A DNA stretch of 64,000 bases, taken from assembly GCF_019399895.1 (NCBI RefSeq), contig NC_091865.1, positions 2,981,001 to 3,045,000 on the forward strand, given 5' to 3'. Both the position numbers and the translations under genes were made by a program. Each line of letters starts with the position of its first letter. The first letter of the stretch is position 1. The stretch comes from Cardiocondyla obscurior (lineage: Eukaryota > Arthropoda > Insecta > Hymenoptera > Formicidae). Shown piece by piece: positions 1 to 13,000 of this stretch. The notes below the pieces were generated by a model. That model worked only from the letters and a program-made list of their open reading frames with translations, did not search any database and was not told the origin of the DNA.

Positions 1-2031
1 CCTTCACGACCACGCGATTGATTTTTATTTAATGACAACACGTCGTTATCCTGTATTCGTGCACTTACCGATGGGGACCTTCACGCGGATTAAGCGTAGA
101 ATAACAAAACGCGAACCCGATAGATTTGTTTTGATCTCTTGCTTATAGCCGCACGAAACAGCAAAGTAACTGATTTCTCAAAAAAATGTTATTCTTATTA
201 AAATTAAATTTTCATATTACATATATTTTCAATGGTAAAAAACACGTAAATGCATGTACACTTTTATATATCTTTAGGTATACATGTGCAATGATATTTA
301 CGTTGCACACGACTAAAATTTTTTTTACGTTTTAATTTCGACAGCGGCTAGCGTTAGCGTTGCGATTTGAGAAATGAATTATTCCTTCGTTTGAAACGTG
401 GGATGTCCTCTTTGAAATATCCGATCGAGGCCTTGGATTAAGCGAAACTTTGAGCAAGAAACGCGTACAATTGCATTGATTGTACATGCGATTTTTGCGC
501 AATTTCGTGGTTTGCATAATAGCCTGAATCGCGCGAGTTCGCGACGAGGAGCGATAAAATGTAAATATTGTGAAATACAGTGTCCCAGGGAATTCGTCGA
601 GTTGACGGCACCACCTCCGTGCTTGGCCGGTTAAATGTCGGTGTACAACGGTAATGGTATCAAACACCCTTGGTCCCACCGTGTAGGTGCGACTTCCAGA
701 ATAGCGTCAAATATTTATGCGGACGAAATAACCGAATTGCAACGTAAACGAACCGCCGTGGCTGTATATATACATCGCGGTAGGTAAATCAGAGAGGGAT
801 CCCGGCGTCGAAACGGAGATGTCAGGATGGAAAATAGGGAGGCAAGAATAAACATGGCGGAAAGGGAAGACTCGGGGTATCACGGACAAACGGCAGGGGA
901 AAAGTACATGTTCTTGGTAAGAGCAAAGGAAGGAGTCATAGAACGTTACGTGCCGCTTGGCTATTACGAGACGTAATAGTAAGGAGACATGCAAACTTAT
1001 TTATACTTGGAATAATTAACATAAGTATGTACTTTGTACATTGTATTAAACTCTGTGAGATAAAGATAACGCTTACTTACACCTAGTCAATTAAGTCTTG
1101 TGTGAAATGGTCCTTCTAATCAGAATGTTTTTTTTTTTTTTTTTTTTATTACGATTGAGAGAATAATAAAGAGCACGACGTAACTGCTACAAAAATTGTA
1201 TACTAAAATTGATATGAATATTTTTATTACACGAGAGCAAACAAAAATTGTTTTTTTTTTTTATTTTAATTTTTTTATATTAAAGTGCATAAAGTAAAGA
1301 AATATGCACAAAAATGAAATTGCTGTATTTGATATAGATTTTTTTTTATCATTTATACATTGAGACAAGTAAAAAAAAAAGATCTCGTAAACGTTTGCTG
1401 CTTTAAAAAATAATTAAAAATCAGCTGTTGCGTTAAAATACGAAGGTTTTTAACGAAATTCATCGTCGAATGCTTTACCTTTAATATTGTGCTCGTATAT
1501 AGCAATTGGCGATTAAACGCAACGATAGTTAGGCAGATCATGTGGAACGTGCGGAGTGACATGCAATATTATTTGCTGAACGATTATTACGTGCGTTGCC
1601 GCTTACGCCTTTCGTTTATTCTGTATATTCTGCGATACGCACGAACAATTTGAAAGCAATTATTTTCATTACAGAGTACCTCTCTCGGAAATTATACGTT
1701 GATTTTCGTTATTGTCGTGATTGTTATCTTTTGATAACGTGTTCAGTTTAACAAACAAGTAACTAAGCAGCCGGAAGAATTTAATTGATATTAATAATGC
1801 GATTAATATAGAACCATTGTGCAATTAATATATAAAGATCAAAATATACCTGTTCCATTATGTAGGGAGTGGATCTTAAAGCCATTGTAATATTACGAGT
1901 TTAGATTCATATTGCCACACGTGCTGATCTCAAAAGAGGTTTCACTGTTTTTCTTCTGTTCGTCGGTTCATTGGATATGGTAGCGTTATGTCGTAGAATG
2001 TCTCAAGGGTGTGTGGCTGAAGTAGGCGAAG

Positions 2032-2131
2032 GGTGGTCGGAGGCAACGACATCAAACAGAGGGTCCTGGGGGTGCGACCAGTCAGTATGATCCCCTCGGG
2101 GGCCTTTCTTCCGTTGCCTCCTGGTCCCACC
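2032..2131. repeat. imperfect inverted repeat, possible hairpin
   Basis: GGTGGTCGGAGGCAACG at 2032-2048 is matched by the reverse complement of 2112-2131 (GGTGGGACCAGGAGGCAACG) with a short gap. Weaker pairing may continue on both sides. The spacer is about 63 bp and G-rich. It is located in the left collier intron. I see no known microRNA seed. Confidence 0.45.
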
Positions 2132-4905
2132 ACGAAAATACTTGGGCCCCCGCCGCATTTTAATTCCCACGGGAATTACTTACTAAAGACTTATAGCGAA
2201 AAGTCCGACGGAATTTGCGATCATAACCAATTCATACAGCAGTATGTCGTAAAAATCGACGCATGAAAATAAAATTATTTTCTTTTTTTTTTTAAGTTGA
2301 AAAATATACGCAGCGGTAAAAGAACGACGGCTTCATGCCGCTTTTGTAAATCGAATCGTCGGAGTTAATTTGTTTTAAATATCCGTAACTTTGATGCCCG
2401 CAGCTTTGGAAACGACACGACGACATATCGCTGTATGATTTTATCCATTATAATAATCTAGAAATCAGGCAATGATCGAGGCCAGTTGGAAATGGTATCG
2501 ATACGTAATCTTGTGTTTGTCATAGGATATTATATCATTCGATATCAGCGGACGGCAGATCGATATCGCTCAGTCGAGGAGAATCGACGTGTATGATAAT
2601 AAAACCGTAGCGCCGAGCTCTCGGTGCTCTCGAAGATGGCAGTACGAGAACGAAAGCAAGTATTAAAGGGAGCAGATAAATTCGAAGATAGTCATTCAAA
2701 TCTGCCGTAATGATTTCCATCCTAAATCGATTCCAAAAGTCCCCTGAGAATCCCCCTCTATATCGGCCGGGCAACCCCCGCAGCCCCTTGTACATACGCC
2801 GAACAACATACATACAACGTTACCCTCGCCCCTAGAAGAATGTCCACCGCCCGAGGGGGAGCGTCGACCTCTCTTTCTCTTCTTATCTATCTGGGATTAA
2901 CTTATCTCGAACTTATTATTTCCTTAATCTATGGTTAAATACTCATATTTTAGCATTAGCCATAGACACTTAATATTCCAGACCGATGTCGGCTCGACTC
3001 GATACCTTTAACTTGAAGAATCACGAATGCTGGATTAAAAATATGAGCGCGAAAAAGTTTCGACCGAAACGAAGAGGAATGATTTATGGCATAATTTGAT
3101 CGAATATACGCCCTTTTTGGCTTTCCTTCCGAATACTGACGAGTCGACGTTACAATGAAAAAAACAGCGTGACGGCTGACCATCTCCAACGTCGGATAGA
3201 GTTTAAAAAGGTTAGATACAATTTCCTGTTGTTCATTCATTTAGAATAATGGCGCCGCGCGGTTCTCTGCTTCCTCCATACACACGTCCTGTAAATGCTT
3301 TTTTTATCCCCGGAACTAATTACCATTTAGCATTTTTAATCCCGCGAAAAAACGCATTCTGGCTCTCGTTCGTCCCCCTCTCACCGGGCGGAAGTTCGTT
3401 CCCGAGCGCTTAAAAGCGTACGTTGTTAGCGCCATTCAGCCACGCTGCACGAAACTCGTTTCTTTCTCGGAAGCAGCTCGTATTTTTCTGGAAATTTTCA
3501 CCGAGAAACGGACGGTTCTCAACATCCTGCGTCTTTTTTTTTCCCTACTTCCTCTCTTCATCCCTCTTCACTCCTTACTTCCTCTTCTCTCTATCTCCCT
3601 TCATCATTCTCTCTTTCGTTCGCATCTCGTTGCACAGATACTTTGCTCACTGGAATTCCAAGAAGTGAACGTTGATATAGATATCCACCTTGGCGAAGGA
3701 GCGAAGAAATTGAAGAAAAGCTTAAGGGTCGGGGGTTTCACCACGAGCTCAGCAGCCGACTCGGTGTAGCCAATTATTGCGGATTTATAACCGAGCACCT
3801 GATTCGGTCTCGAGAAAAGTTGGCGCGTTTCCGAATCATAATTTGCAAGCCATAACTCGGCTTGGAAAACTCACTCGGAAAGTGGAACGCATGCGAACAC
3901 TCTGAAGCTTCCCGATGTAAAAATAACGATAATAATTCTACCAAATACGTATTACACGCATCCGCTTTTACGAAATCAAATTACGAGCATTTTTTAATTT
4001 CAAACATCAAATTGAAAAAATTTTATAAGTATTATAAAACTAATTTATATATATTTGAAAAAAAAGAAAAGTTTCTTTTACAAAAAGTAATTCGAAACCG
4101 TATCGGATAATTAATTGAAACCATTTAAAAATCTATTCTAACATTACTGTGAAAACTGCCGTAAAATATATCGAAGATAGCATTTATGTAACTCTGAAGT
4201 CAATGAATACGTTTTATGAATAAGTCATAAATTGAAATGCGAGCTGTAAACGGTTCTTTTATCTTTCACATTTTAATCACGGATAAGCTTATCCGGGTTT
4301 GTCAATTTTCTAGAGTACAATGGACAAGGGAGATACGTCGACCTGGATTTGCTAAACACTTCGCGCAAGTTGTTGCACGTACCGGTACACACCGACACGG
4401 CGAATATACATCGATTCTCCCGTCTGTATCTCTTCCTCTCGCTTTGGCAGGACGGCGGAGACGCGTTCAATCGAAGCTTTGATGTATAAATTGCAGCTTT
4501 CTCGTTTTCGATCCTTTCCCCGTCCAACTTCCTACTCTCCCTTTACCAGCATGATTCTGAGGAGGGTGTCTCGGCATCTATCTATCACTTCCGCTTTTCT
4601 TTTCCTCACAGACAATCGTTCCCGAACACTCTCGATCTCTCTTCCTTTTTCACGTTCGCAACCCACTCTTTATTCTTTTTCTCAAGCATAGCCACCCACG
4701 AGTTAATATTGCCAAAGACGTGATTACATATGTTGAATTCTGTGTACTTCGCGGTACCACGCGCACAGTTGAAAAATTATAAAGGAAACCGTGACATCTC
4801 GCGAGTTGACGAAAGTTTACTTTCGAGTATGCTTTTTCAACATGATCTTTTTTAATTTACTTGTTCCTATTTCGCCAATTGCTTCGAAAGATAATACACA
4901 TATCG

Positions 4906-4921
4906 ATCTCTCTCTCTCTCT
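4906..4921. repeat. TC dinucleotide microsatellite
   Basis: About eight TC units in the left collier intron. Confidence 0.8.
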
Positions 4922-6214
4922 TTCCGTTCTAACCATTCAACCCTATGACATCCCGGATCCGATTAATAAAAGGAATGGATCGCGAATTGAGGACCGGTCT
5001 CTGCCGGTGCAAGGCCGCTGTGGCTTAGTAATTTAATCAGCTAAAACTAACATCAGCTCTGTTTCCCCAACCCTCCTCATTCCTTTCTCTCCGCTACCTT
5101 CTTCACCCTACCACCCTCTTCTTACTTCCGCAACCGACCAGCCCCAAGATGATTTAATTTACTAAAATGGTGCGCACATCTCTAAGAACTTGTTGGAAGC
5201 TCAAGTCACGACACGAAACAAAATAGTTTCAAGCAGTACATATTTATTTTATATTGGCATAATGGAATTAATAATTTTTTTTTTTTTACTTTTTACTCAC
5301 AAATTAATGTTTGTGTTTAAAAAATACAAAAAATGCATAGCTTAAATTAAAAATGAATTCCCTTAGTTCTTAGAATTATGCCGTTCCCCAAAAGTCGATA
5401 AAGTTGCGGTATATGTAAGAAATAATACCGCTCCGTTTGTTTATCAAGTTTATGGCTCATATACATGTGATTATGCCCGAGGCTTAATTTAGGTGTTGAA
5501 AATTGCTCTGTCCACTTATTTTCTTTATGTATTCTCCCTAACGATATGGTAGTTTCTCTGCATGTCGTGACATTTCACAGGTGTGAAATATACCTTTCAC
5601 GAAGGTGTCGTAGTCTAAAAGTTACCCTCGGACGAACATAAAAGGACTTATCGCGCTCGTGATCGCACAGCGTATTTGCGTTTGCACGAAGGTTGTGATC
5701 CTTCTTTGCACCTTATCAGCGAGTCGGGATCTACGGTCCTGGGTGGAGGATCACAACACGTGGTTCGCGGGTCGCGCGCAGAGTTCGCCACGTGGCGCAG
5801 ATAACAGGATGGGACAGCCGCGCGCGGCGGTGTGTCTACTTTCCCGGAGGGGTAAGAATCAACCCCCCGGAAAATTAAGTGCTTGTAGCCGAGATGATAA
5901 CACCCCCGTCCACGTGCGCGCGTCGCTACGACGATTTCGCACGAGTCCCAACGCATAAAAACGGCAAAGGGGCTGCTCAGCAATGAGACGATTGACATGT
6001 TTTTTTAAATTACTATCTTATGCACGAGAGATATTGCGCTTGCAAAATCGCACGCGTGTATATATTTTTAGATGGAATAATTTAATCGAATTAATCTGAA
6101 TATTTGACATTTAAACTAAAAAGAAATAGCAAAATATTTTACTCTTTCCAGCATTAAAATTATTGAGAAGTTTGATGAACAATTAAATAAATATAAAAAG
6201 ATATTTTCACTTAC

Positions 6215-6270
6215 TTGTTTCGTTGCGGAGTCTATAAGCCTAACGTAGATATCCTGCACCTGTCTGACAC
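6215..6270 (-). CDS. kn: collier exon encoding VRQVQDIYVRLIDSATKQ (DNA-binding domain)
   Basis: Reading 6270 down to 6215, two bases complete the Gly codon begun in the previous exon, followed by 18 codons, VRQVQDIYVRLIDSATKQ. The family has closely similar sequence here (EBF1 IRTEQDFYVRLIDSMTKQ; fly close to VRQEQDIFVRLIDSVTKQ). The acceptor is a T-rich tract ending TTTCAG (complement of 6271 upward) and the donor is GTAAGT (complement of 6209-6214). The exon ends in phase 0, as at the equivalent family junction before AI(I/V)YEGQDKNPEMC. This segment is a beta-strand part of the pseudo-Ig DNA-binding fold. Odd points: Val replaces the usual Glu before QD, and Ala replaces Met/Val before TKQ. 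It is only 56 nt, so it is easily missed by gene finders. Confidence 0.93.
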
Positions 6271-9200
6271 CTGAAATAAATAAAAATAATGAATTATAAA
6301 AAGATCATCATCATTTTGTTTGTAAATGTGCGTTAAAAGTCTACTAATTATTCCGAATAAATTGCTAATCAATCTAATACTCGTTATTAATACCCTACTC
6401 GTTATAGAGTTTGCTTCGTTCACGTATTTTAACAAAAAGCACCATTAAGCAAAGAAGCATTCCGCGCAGGAATTTGCAATGCTCACGAGAGGAATACGAC
6501 GAATACGGAAACGTGTCCAAATTCTGCCAAGCGTATTTCTACTGAAAGGGCATATTTAAGAAAAAGTTGCATATTAAGAAGTATTTAAAGTCGATGGCGA
6601 TACAAAGCGGCTCGTTCTTGTCCATCGATTCGTATGCACAATCTTCTTCTTTATGCTGCTCCCGATCTCGCTTTGGGACACTGAATACCAACATTGCCGC
6701 GAGTATCGCGATGTAACGATCCACGATAGGAAACGAGACGCACGTGTAAATACGTTAATTATCATACCATTATTCCTTCGAGATACAAATTCGAACCCGA
6801 AGAATTCGCCGCATTCGTACGCACACGACGCGCTTTAAAGTAAACGTACGATTTCCAGTTTGAGGGAAAAAGGGGCGCTCTTATTTCGATCGTTACGAGC
6901 GGAATGAAAATCAAGGAACTATATTTCTCCACGCTTAAAATAAATATTCCTTTCCGGTAAACGATTATCAGAAATCAAGCTGCCCTCGCGGAAGAGACGT
7001 TACACGGAAATTGCATATCGACACATGCATTATTGTTGCGCGTTCCTATCGGAATCGTATAAGCGCTGCTCGTTGCATCTCGGCGCTGCAAGTTTTCGAA
7101 ACTGTTCCTTCCTTCCTGGGGGAGCGCCGGGTAATCCTGGGGTGTATTTCGGACAGACACCCCCGTGGCTTCCGGCTTCGCGTGCCCGGTAAGCCAAGTA
7201 ATCCCGACATAAGACTCCCAGACCCGGCGGGCGCCCGGGCCCGGGCTCACGCCGCATAACGTTATTGCGGATTACGATACTCTGCTCGAAACTAGCTCAC
7301 AAATTACCTCGAGAAACCGTCGCGGCTTTACCGGAAGTTACGTACGCAGTCGACCAGTTTACCGTATCCGTGGCCATGTCAGGATTTGCAAATACGGGTC
7401 GACGCTAAACTGACCGAATAACTGCTACGAGCTTCCGTCGGGATATCTGGTTTTCTCCGTTACAAAAGTTCTAATCGGTCACGATCCGATACGAAAATAA
7501 ATAATAAATATATATCACTTTTGTCACGTATCGTGGATTATAATAAGATCTGAGATAATTCATTATTTACGTTAGCTCATAGAAAACTCTGATATAAAGC
7601 TAATACTTAAAAAGAAAAAAAAGAAAAAAAAAAAAAAAAAAAAAATAAAATAAAAAGGAATCAATTTGTTTTGCGTCGATTAAAGGAGTGCAATTATAAA
7701 TGCGTGAAACGGCGCGCGTCAATCTTATCGCCGGCGGCGCGGTGCTTCGTAATTCGAGGCGACGACGATAAAGGAAAGAGATAAAAAAACATACCGAATA
7801 AGAAAGAGGACTCGCGTGCCATGTCCCGCTGAGCGGAGGCAAATAAGTCTAGATCCGACGGCATTAGCATAACTAGGCGACCAGGTTCAAGGGTGCAAAA
7901 ACGATCTCGCGAAAAAGCCGACGTCTCCCGTTCTATCGTTCCGATCGGCGATCCTTGATCAGCGACGCTTTTATTATGCGCTGCGATATTCCGTCGGCTC
8001 TGAAGCCCCCATGTATTTCGTTTCTATCTCTATTTTACCGGGTATCCGTGGTGCCTATCGCGTATCTTCCTTATCGCGCATATGTACGACGAACGGCACG
8101 AGGAACGTGCAAGAAAAAGGGAGGTCGGCGCTGGCGAGGAAGGCGGAGTGGCAGAAAGAGGATAAAGAGGAAACGGAGCACGCGAAGATGCAGGAGGAAT
8201 GAGCGATGACAAAAAGGAGTACGACCCGATATGGACGAGAGCCCGTCGTTCACTCAGACGGCAGGGAGAGAACGCTCCTTATTTATTATTTAATTACAGA
8301 TTTATTGCCTGGTCGAGCGATCGGTGACGCCACGACGTGTACAGGAACACCTGATGTGGATCTGCCGGTGTAACGGCGGGTACGGAGAGAGACGAAGCGA
8401 CGTGCACCAATTTGTCTCCAGGGCATAACAGTCGCGCACGCGTGAGCGCGCAAGTATTTCGTGCATGAAACTTTTATAAACGACGATTCGACACGACAGT
8501 TCGATCTGCGGCGCATAAATCAAAGTAGTATTAATGCACCAACGGTGAAGGGTATAACGAGCGGTGTAATACTCGCGTACAATGTGTAAACGTTAATTGT
8601 CGTATTCAATAACCATTTTTTTTTTTTTTTTTAATAAATCTTTTTAAAGTTATTTTTTTATTTATAGTATCAGTATCGATGCATTTTGTAACGTTCGATA
8701 TAGGCGATGTTAACTTATTTTTGGTCAGATATTTTATTTAATATAAAAACCGTAGCAGAATTTAATCGGTAAAATTATAACCCGTATAAAAATAAAAATA
8801 CGATCACGTTTGAAGATGCGTTTCGGAGTTAATTTTGAATGTGGTGCAGCTTAAAATTCGTCAAAAGAAATTACAGCTTTTTAGCCGATAATTAAAATTA
8901 AATTACGATAAAGAGAGGTGATAGGAGCATAAGTATTCTCTTTTAGAACGAAAGCATCGAGGCATAAGGCCAGAATGTGGCGAGAGAAGGCACGAGAGAG
9001 ATGGAGAACACGGCTGACGGTCCGAAAGGTGCGCGTTGGTATTCTTTAGTTTGCAACAGTTAGATGCTTCTTGTTCGCGATGTTGGCGACACGTTTTAGT
9101 GCCCATAGATGGGAGCGCGGCCTCTCAGTCACAAGCCAGTCGACGCAAAAATCTTGCATTGATTGATCGAATCCCGGCAATGGAGATGGAGGGAAGCACC

Positions 9201-9983
9201 GTAATACGGCGCTTGGAAAAAAAAGAAAAAAAAAAAAAAAAGAAGGATGGAGGAGGCACGGCAGACAGAAGGTAAAGGGGTGATTTCGTCGCAGGGACAG
9301 AGGGGAGCGATGGTAAATGCAAGGGATAAAGAGACCGCGATTTGTTGACGTTACGCATGGCTCATATGAGACGAAAAACTATCGGACCGAGAACCCGCGT
9401 ATAGCGCCTTGCGGTTTTTTAATGCGTTCGTAATGCGAGTGCGTTTTTGGGGGGTCTGCTCGCCGGGACCACCTTCAGAACATTTGCTTCTTTTGCTCTA
9501 TTTCTCCCCCCCGCGTTCCTCATCCCTCTTTGCGCTCAGTCTGTGTTGCGCATTCATGCGCTTCTTCAAGACGGAAGATGAACTCTTTTTGCCACGCCTG
9601 GGCCAGCGACATAAAATATGTCTCTGTTGCGCCCGGGCCTTGAAGGTCCCTGGGCTTTTTAGCGGCCTTAAGAGACCGGGTGTCCGCGTGGAATGTCGAT
9701 GGCCCGTCATCATCGCTACAAACGGGGCTATTACAGACCCCACTGGCTTGATGCACGAATACAGATCGACCCGAGACTCTACACGATCGGTTTACGAATG
9801 TAATTAAGAATACTCACACGTGCAACTTCGTCAAAGTGGTACAAAGTACTGAGTGAAACAATTTATCAAATCAATTTGCTAATAATAAAAATCAAACTCT
9901 CGCAACGGACATTTAAACAATCGATAATTCCTTTGATCGCCATTATTAAAAATAAAAGTACGGATAAAATTTTTGTTACTCAC
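6271..9983 (-). other. kn: collier intron of 3713 nt
   Basis: Bounded by GTGAGT at its 5' end (complement of 9978-9983) and TTTCAG at its 3' end (complement of 6271 upward). It includes a purine-rich low-complexity run at 7609-7657, an A-rich stretch near 9218-9240 and GC-rich patches near 7090-7260 and 9410-9760. No nested gene or RNA gene was recognised. Confidence 0.85.
7609..7657. repeat. A-rich low-complexity tract
   Basis: A runs interrupted by single G or T bases, in the 3.7-kb collier intron. Confidence 0.85.
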
Positions 9984-10047
9984 CATTCGAATACAGCAGA
10001 TGCAGACTATACTGAATACCATTGTTCGTCTTTTGGCCTTCCGATTC
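9984..10047 (-). CDS. kn: collier exon encoding ESEGQKTNNGIQYSLHLLYSN (DNA-binding domain)
   Basis: Reading 10047 down to 9984 gives 21 codons plus one base. The frame starts ESEG and continues QKTNNGIQYSLHLLYSN, followed by the first base of a Gly codon. It aligns with the short COE exon whose family sequence is close to KTNNGI(H/Q)YRLQLLYSNG. The acceptor is a pyrimidine tract ending TTGCAG and the donor is GTGAGT (complement of 9978-9983). Phase matches both neighbours: the upstream exon ends ...VEKDQ in phase 0, and the downstream exon supplies the last two bases of Gly. Odd point: the family Arg and Gln in YRLQLLY are Ser (AGT) and His (CAT) here. I saw no second copy of this exon in the flanking introns that could be a mutually exclusive alternative. 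Confidence 0.95.
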
Positions 10048-13000
10048 CTGCAAGAAAAGACACAGCGTTCACATATCTCCGGCAATACAATGAATGAGTT
10101 ACATATCGCTTTAAATCGGTCGTATAGCGATAACGTTAGCTACAAAGTTCTATCGTTTGACACGAAGCTCACGGTGGCTATTATTCGAACGCGGTCTCGG
10201 CGTTCGTATTCTTCGCGCTCTATTCTATTTTAATTAAGTGCACCGTGACGCAACGCCTGTGTGTGCCCGGTCTGTTCCACCTCACGCTAATTATTAATTT
10301 CTTGATGCGCCGGTAAGAGCCATGCCATTACGTATGGCGTGCGATGCATAATTATCATCCTGCCCCGTTGACGAGTCATGCGTGCACCGTGCCATATGCC
10401 GCGACCACGGTAATGCATTTTCAACTACCTACCCCCGGAACATCATGGTCGGTGGTACACCCACGACCGCTCCTCCCCCACCGTCCCACAACCGCAACTT
10501 TTAGTCGTGTAATACGACCTTTCGACTCGAGGATAAACGCTGGCAAGTCCGATCGATTCAACGTCAAATTAACGTAATTACGCGCGAAGATGTAGCAAAG
10601 CCACGTTGACTCGTTCCGTTATAACGCAAATAAAATACAGTTTTGTCAAATTAATTTTTTTTACGCATTCTATATAGAGTTTCCGCGGTTAATTAATTAA
10701 CATAACACAATCACCGCTATTTCACGGTCGGGTGCATTCGACAGATGTTGAAACGGAGATTCTTAACGTAAGATAAAATTCAAATTAATTATGCAAGGAG
10801 AAGGAACTCGTCAATAGAGCGATATAAAACGACGAAGATTTAGGATATACTTGCATTTTTTTTTGTTTAACGTTTGTCACGCGCAATATCGTGTCCCTGA
10901 ATTATCTTCGCTTCGTTTCGATAAGTACGAGGTTCGCAGAATATATTACGATTACGACTCGTTATTAGCTTAAGCACGAGAATAGCCGACGCGGATAAGA
11001 AAACCGCATAAATCCATCGCAAGATTTCTCCGCGAATGAACGGGAAGTGATCATTTTTCTAACGGAATAACCTCTCTCCTATATCCGCGCTCGCTTCATC
11101 GGATAATCGGCCCTGCTTCACTGATCGTCTGACCGACGACGTCTTTCTTCCCTTTTTTCTGTCGCGCGCGCGGTCCGAGCGTACGCATTAAGCTCTCTCC
11201 TGTCGTCAGCGCTCGTCGCGACCATTAATCTCTAAATTCGTCTGGCGCACGATGGACGTTAATCAGATATATATACGCGGATAGGTTGAGATTCTCTCTT
11301 TCTCTTTCTGTTTCTTCGTCCGCTCTGACTACTTTTTAATTAAACACGAACAAAAAGCGGACGGGACAGCGAGATGCTATGTATTTATCTAGAGCGTTCA
11401 TTTTTCTGGAGCGATACGTAGAAACGTAATAACGTACCTAATGAGATTCGGTTTGCATGTTTTTCTTTACGTTACCGTTCTCGCGATAAGCGTTTTTATA
11501 CCTCTTAAACGCAAATTTATATCTTTTTAATCAAGATGGAAGATAAAACTTATTATTGACCTATATCTTAATTAATTCTGAAATATTTTCAATTATTGAA
11601 TTAATTCTTATATTTTTGTGTCATCGAACTTAAAATATAATATCAATTTAATCGATACAATTTGATTCTATTAAAATTTCTCATCATAAAGACGGAATCA
11701 TTAGGATCAGTAGTGAGCTAGAAAAGGAGATGCGTGGATTGAGGTACAAACTCGACACGGGGTTGATGCATATCCACGGTGCATGACCCTAATTAATAGG
11801 GAAGCCACGCGATGCAACTGTTCTGACAACGTGAATTATGCACGCATTATAAGGTCAGAACGGGAGGATGAGAGAGGAACGAGCGAAACCAAGCGGAACG
11901 GTATAGATTCACGAAAAGATGAAGAGAGACATTGAAAAGACGTCAAGTCGAATAATTTAATATTTATCGCCATGTGAATAATTGCACGAACGATTTGCGC
12001 ATTACGTATAAATAAAACTTGACATACCTGCATTTTCGCAGACCAATTAAATTCAATATAAATTTCAAATTTACATCACAATTTATATTAAACATAAAGC
12101 CCAAGTATAGCAATTGTACAATCAGATGCCATTGGAAATTTGCTTTGCAGGTACATTAATCTTTATTTTATTTAATTACTTATTTTTTGTCACCACCGTA
12201 GATTGACGCAGCGACCGATTCGCTGAACTTGGATAATCGCAGACGACGAGTCACTTCACACCTTACATTCTCAAATCTACGATGCTACATCCCGAAACGC
12301 GATCTAACTTTACGTCTTCCTGTGTCGAATTAGCCGACGATTTATGGCGGATAGATTTATTAGGGGGTGTACCTCGTTACCCCGGGGGCGTAGAAGGGGA
12401 GAAAGGGGGAGATCGGAGGAGAGAAGCGAGCGAGAGTGAGGTGGCGGCGAGGGGGAGAGGATGAGAACGAGACGGAGAGACATCTCGGCGCAGGACATCG
12501 TCGTTGCGCGAACAAGGCTCGCTAGAATTCCAGAGGTTACGGTCGGGATTACGCTTCGATAATTTATACGCCCGCGAACCTTGGTCCACGTCCTCGTGCC
12601 GTGCATCTAGATTTCCGCCGTTTGTTTCGCGGCGCGCCTTGCGTCGAACGCGCACGCGGCGCATCGTATATAGATCCGATCAATCGATCGGCCGATGTAA
12701 TTGCCATAAAGCGCGCAACGTACATCGGTTCTTATGCGCGTACATACCGAAGATGTGTCGTACTTGTGCAAATCCGCATTCATTTATCGGCGCGGCCTCC
12801 CGGCGTAGCGATTTCTCTTGCGCAAGAATGGACGCCGCGTCGCATGGTACTTAACTTTTCCTTAAACAGCTGTACTAATTGACCAATAGAAAGTGGAGCT
12901 CTAACGATGACCGAGCCGCTGACAATCGCGTACTTTTGAGACCGCTCTTTCGGGGTCGCGATCGTTTCTCGCGATAATTCCACCGGCGAAACTTACGTTA

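Larger units (their letters stand above)
1..6214 (-). other. kn: collier intron, 3' part outside window
   Basis: This is the sequence downstream of the exon ending at 6215, starting with a consensus GTAAGT donor. It is mostly AT-rich with long T and A runs (for example a 20-base T run at 1128-1147). It has an imperfect inverted repeat near 2032-2131, a TC microsatellite at 4906-4921 and a GC-rich block at about 5640-5990, where both strands have open frames. No further collier exon and no independent gene was recognised. Confidence 0.75.

Noticed and set aside
5648..5998. 116-codon minus frame inside the left collier intron
   Set aside because: Opposite-strand frame is also open over the same GC-rich block; no COE similarity, so not an extra collier exon.
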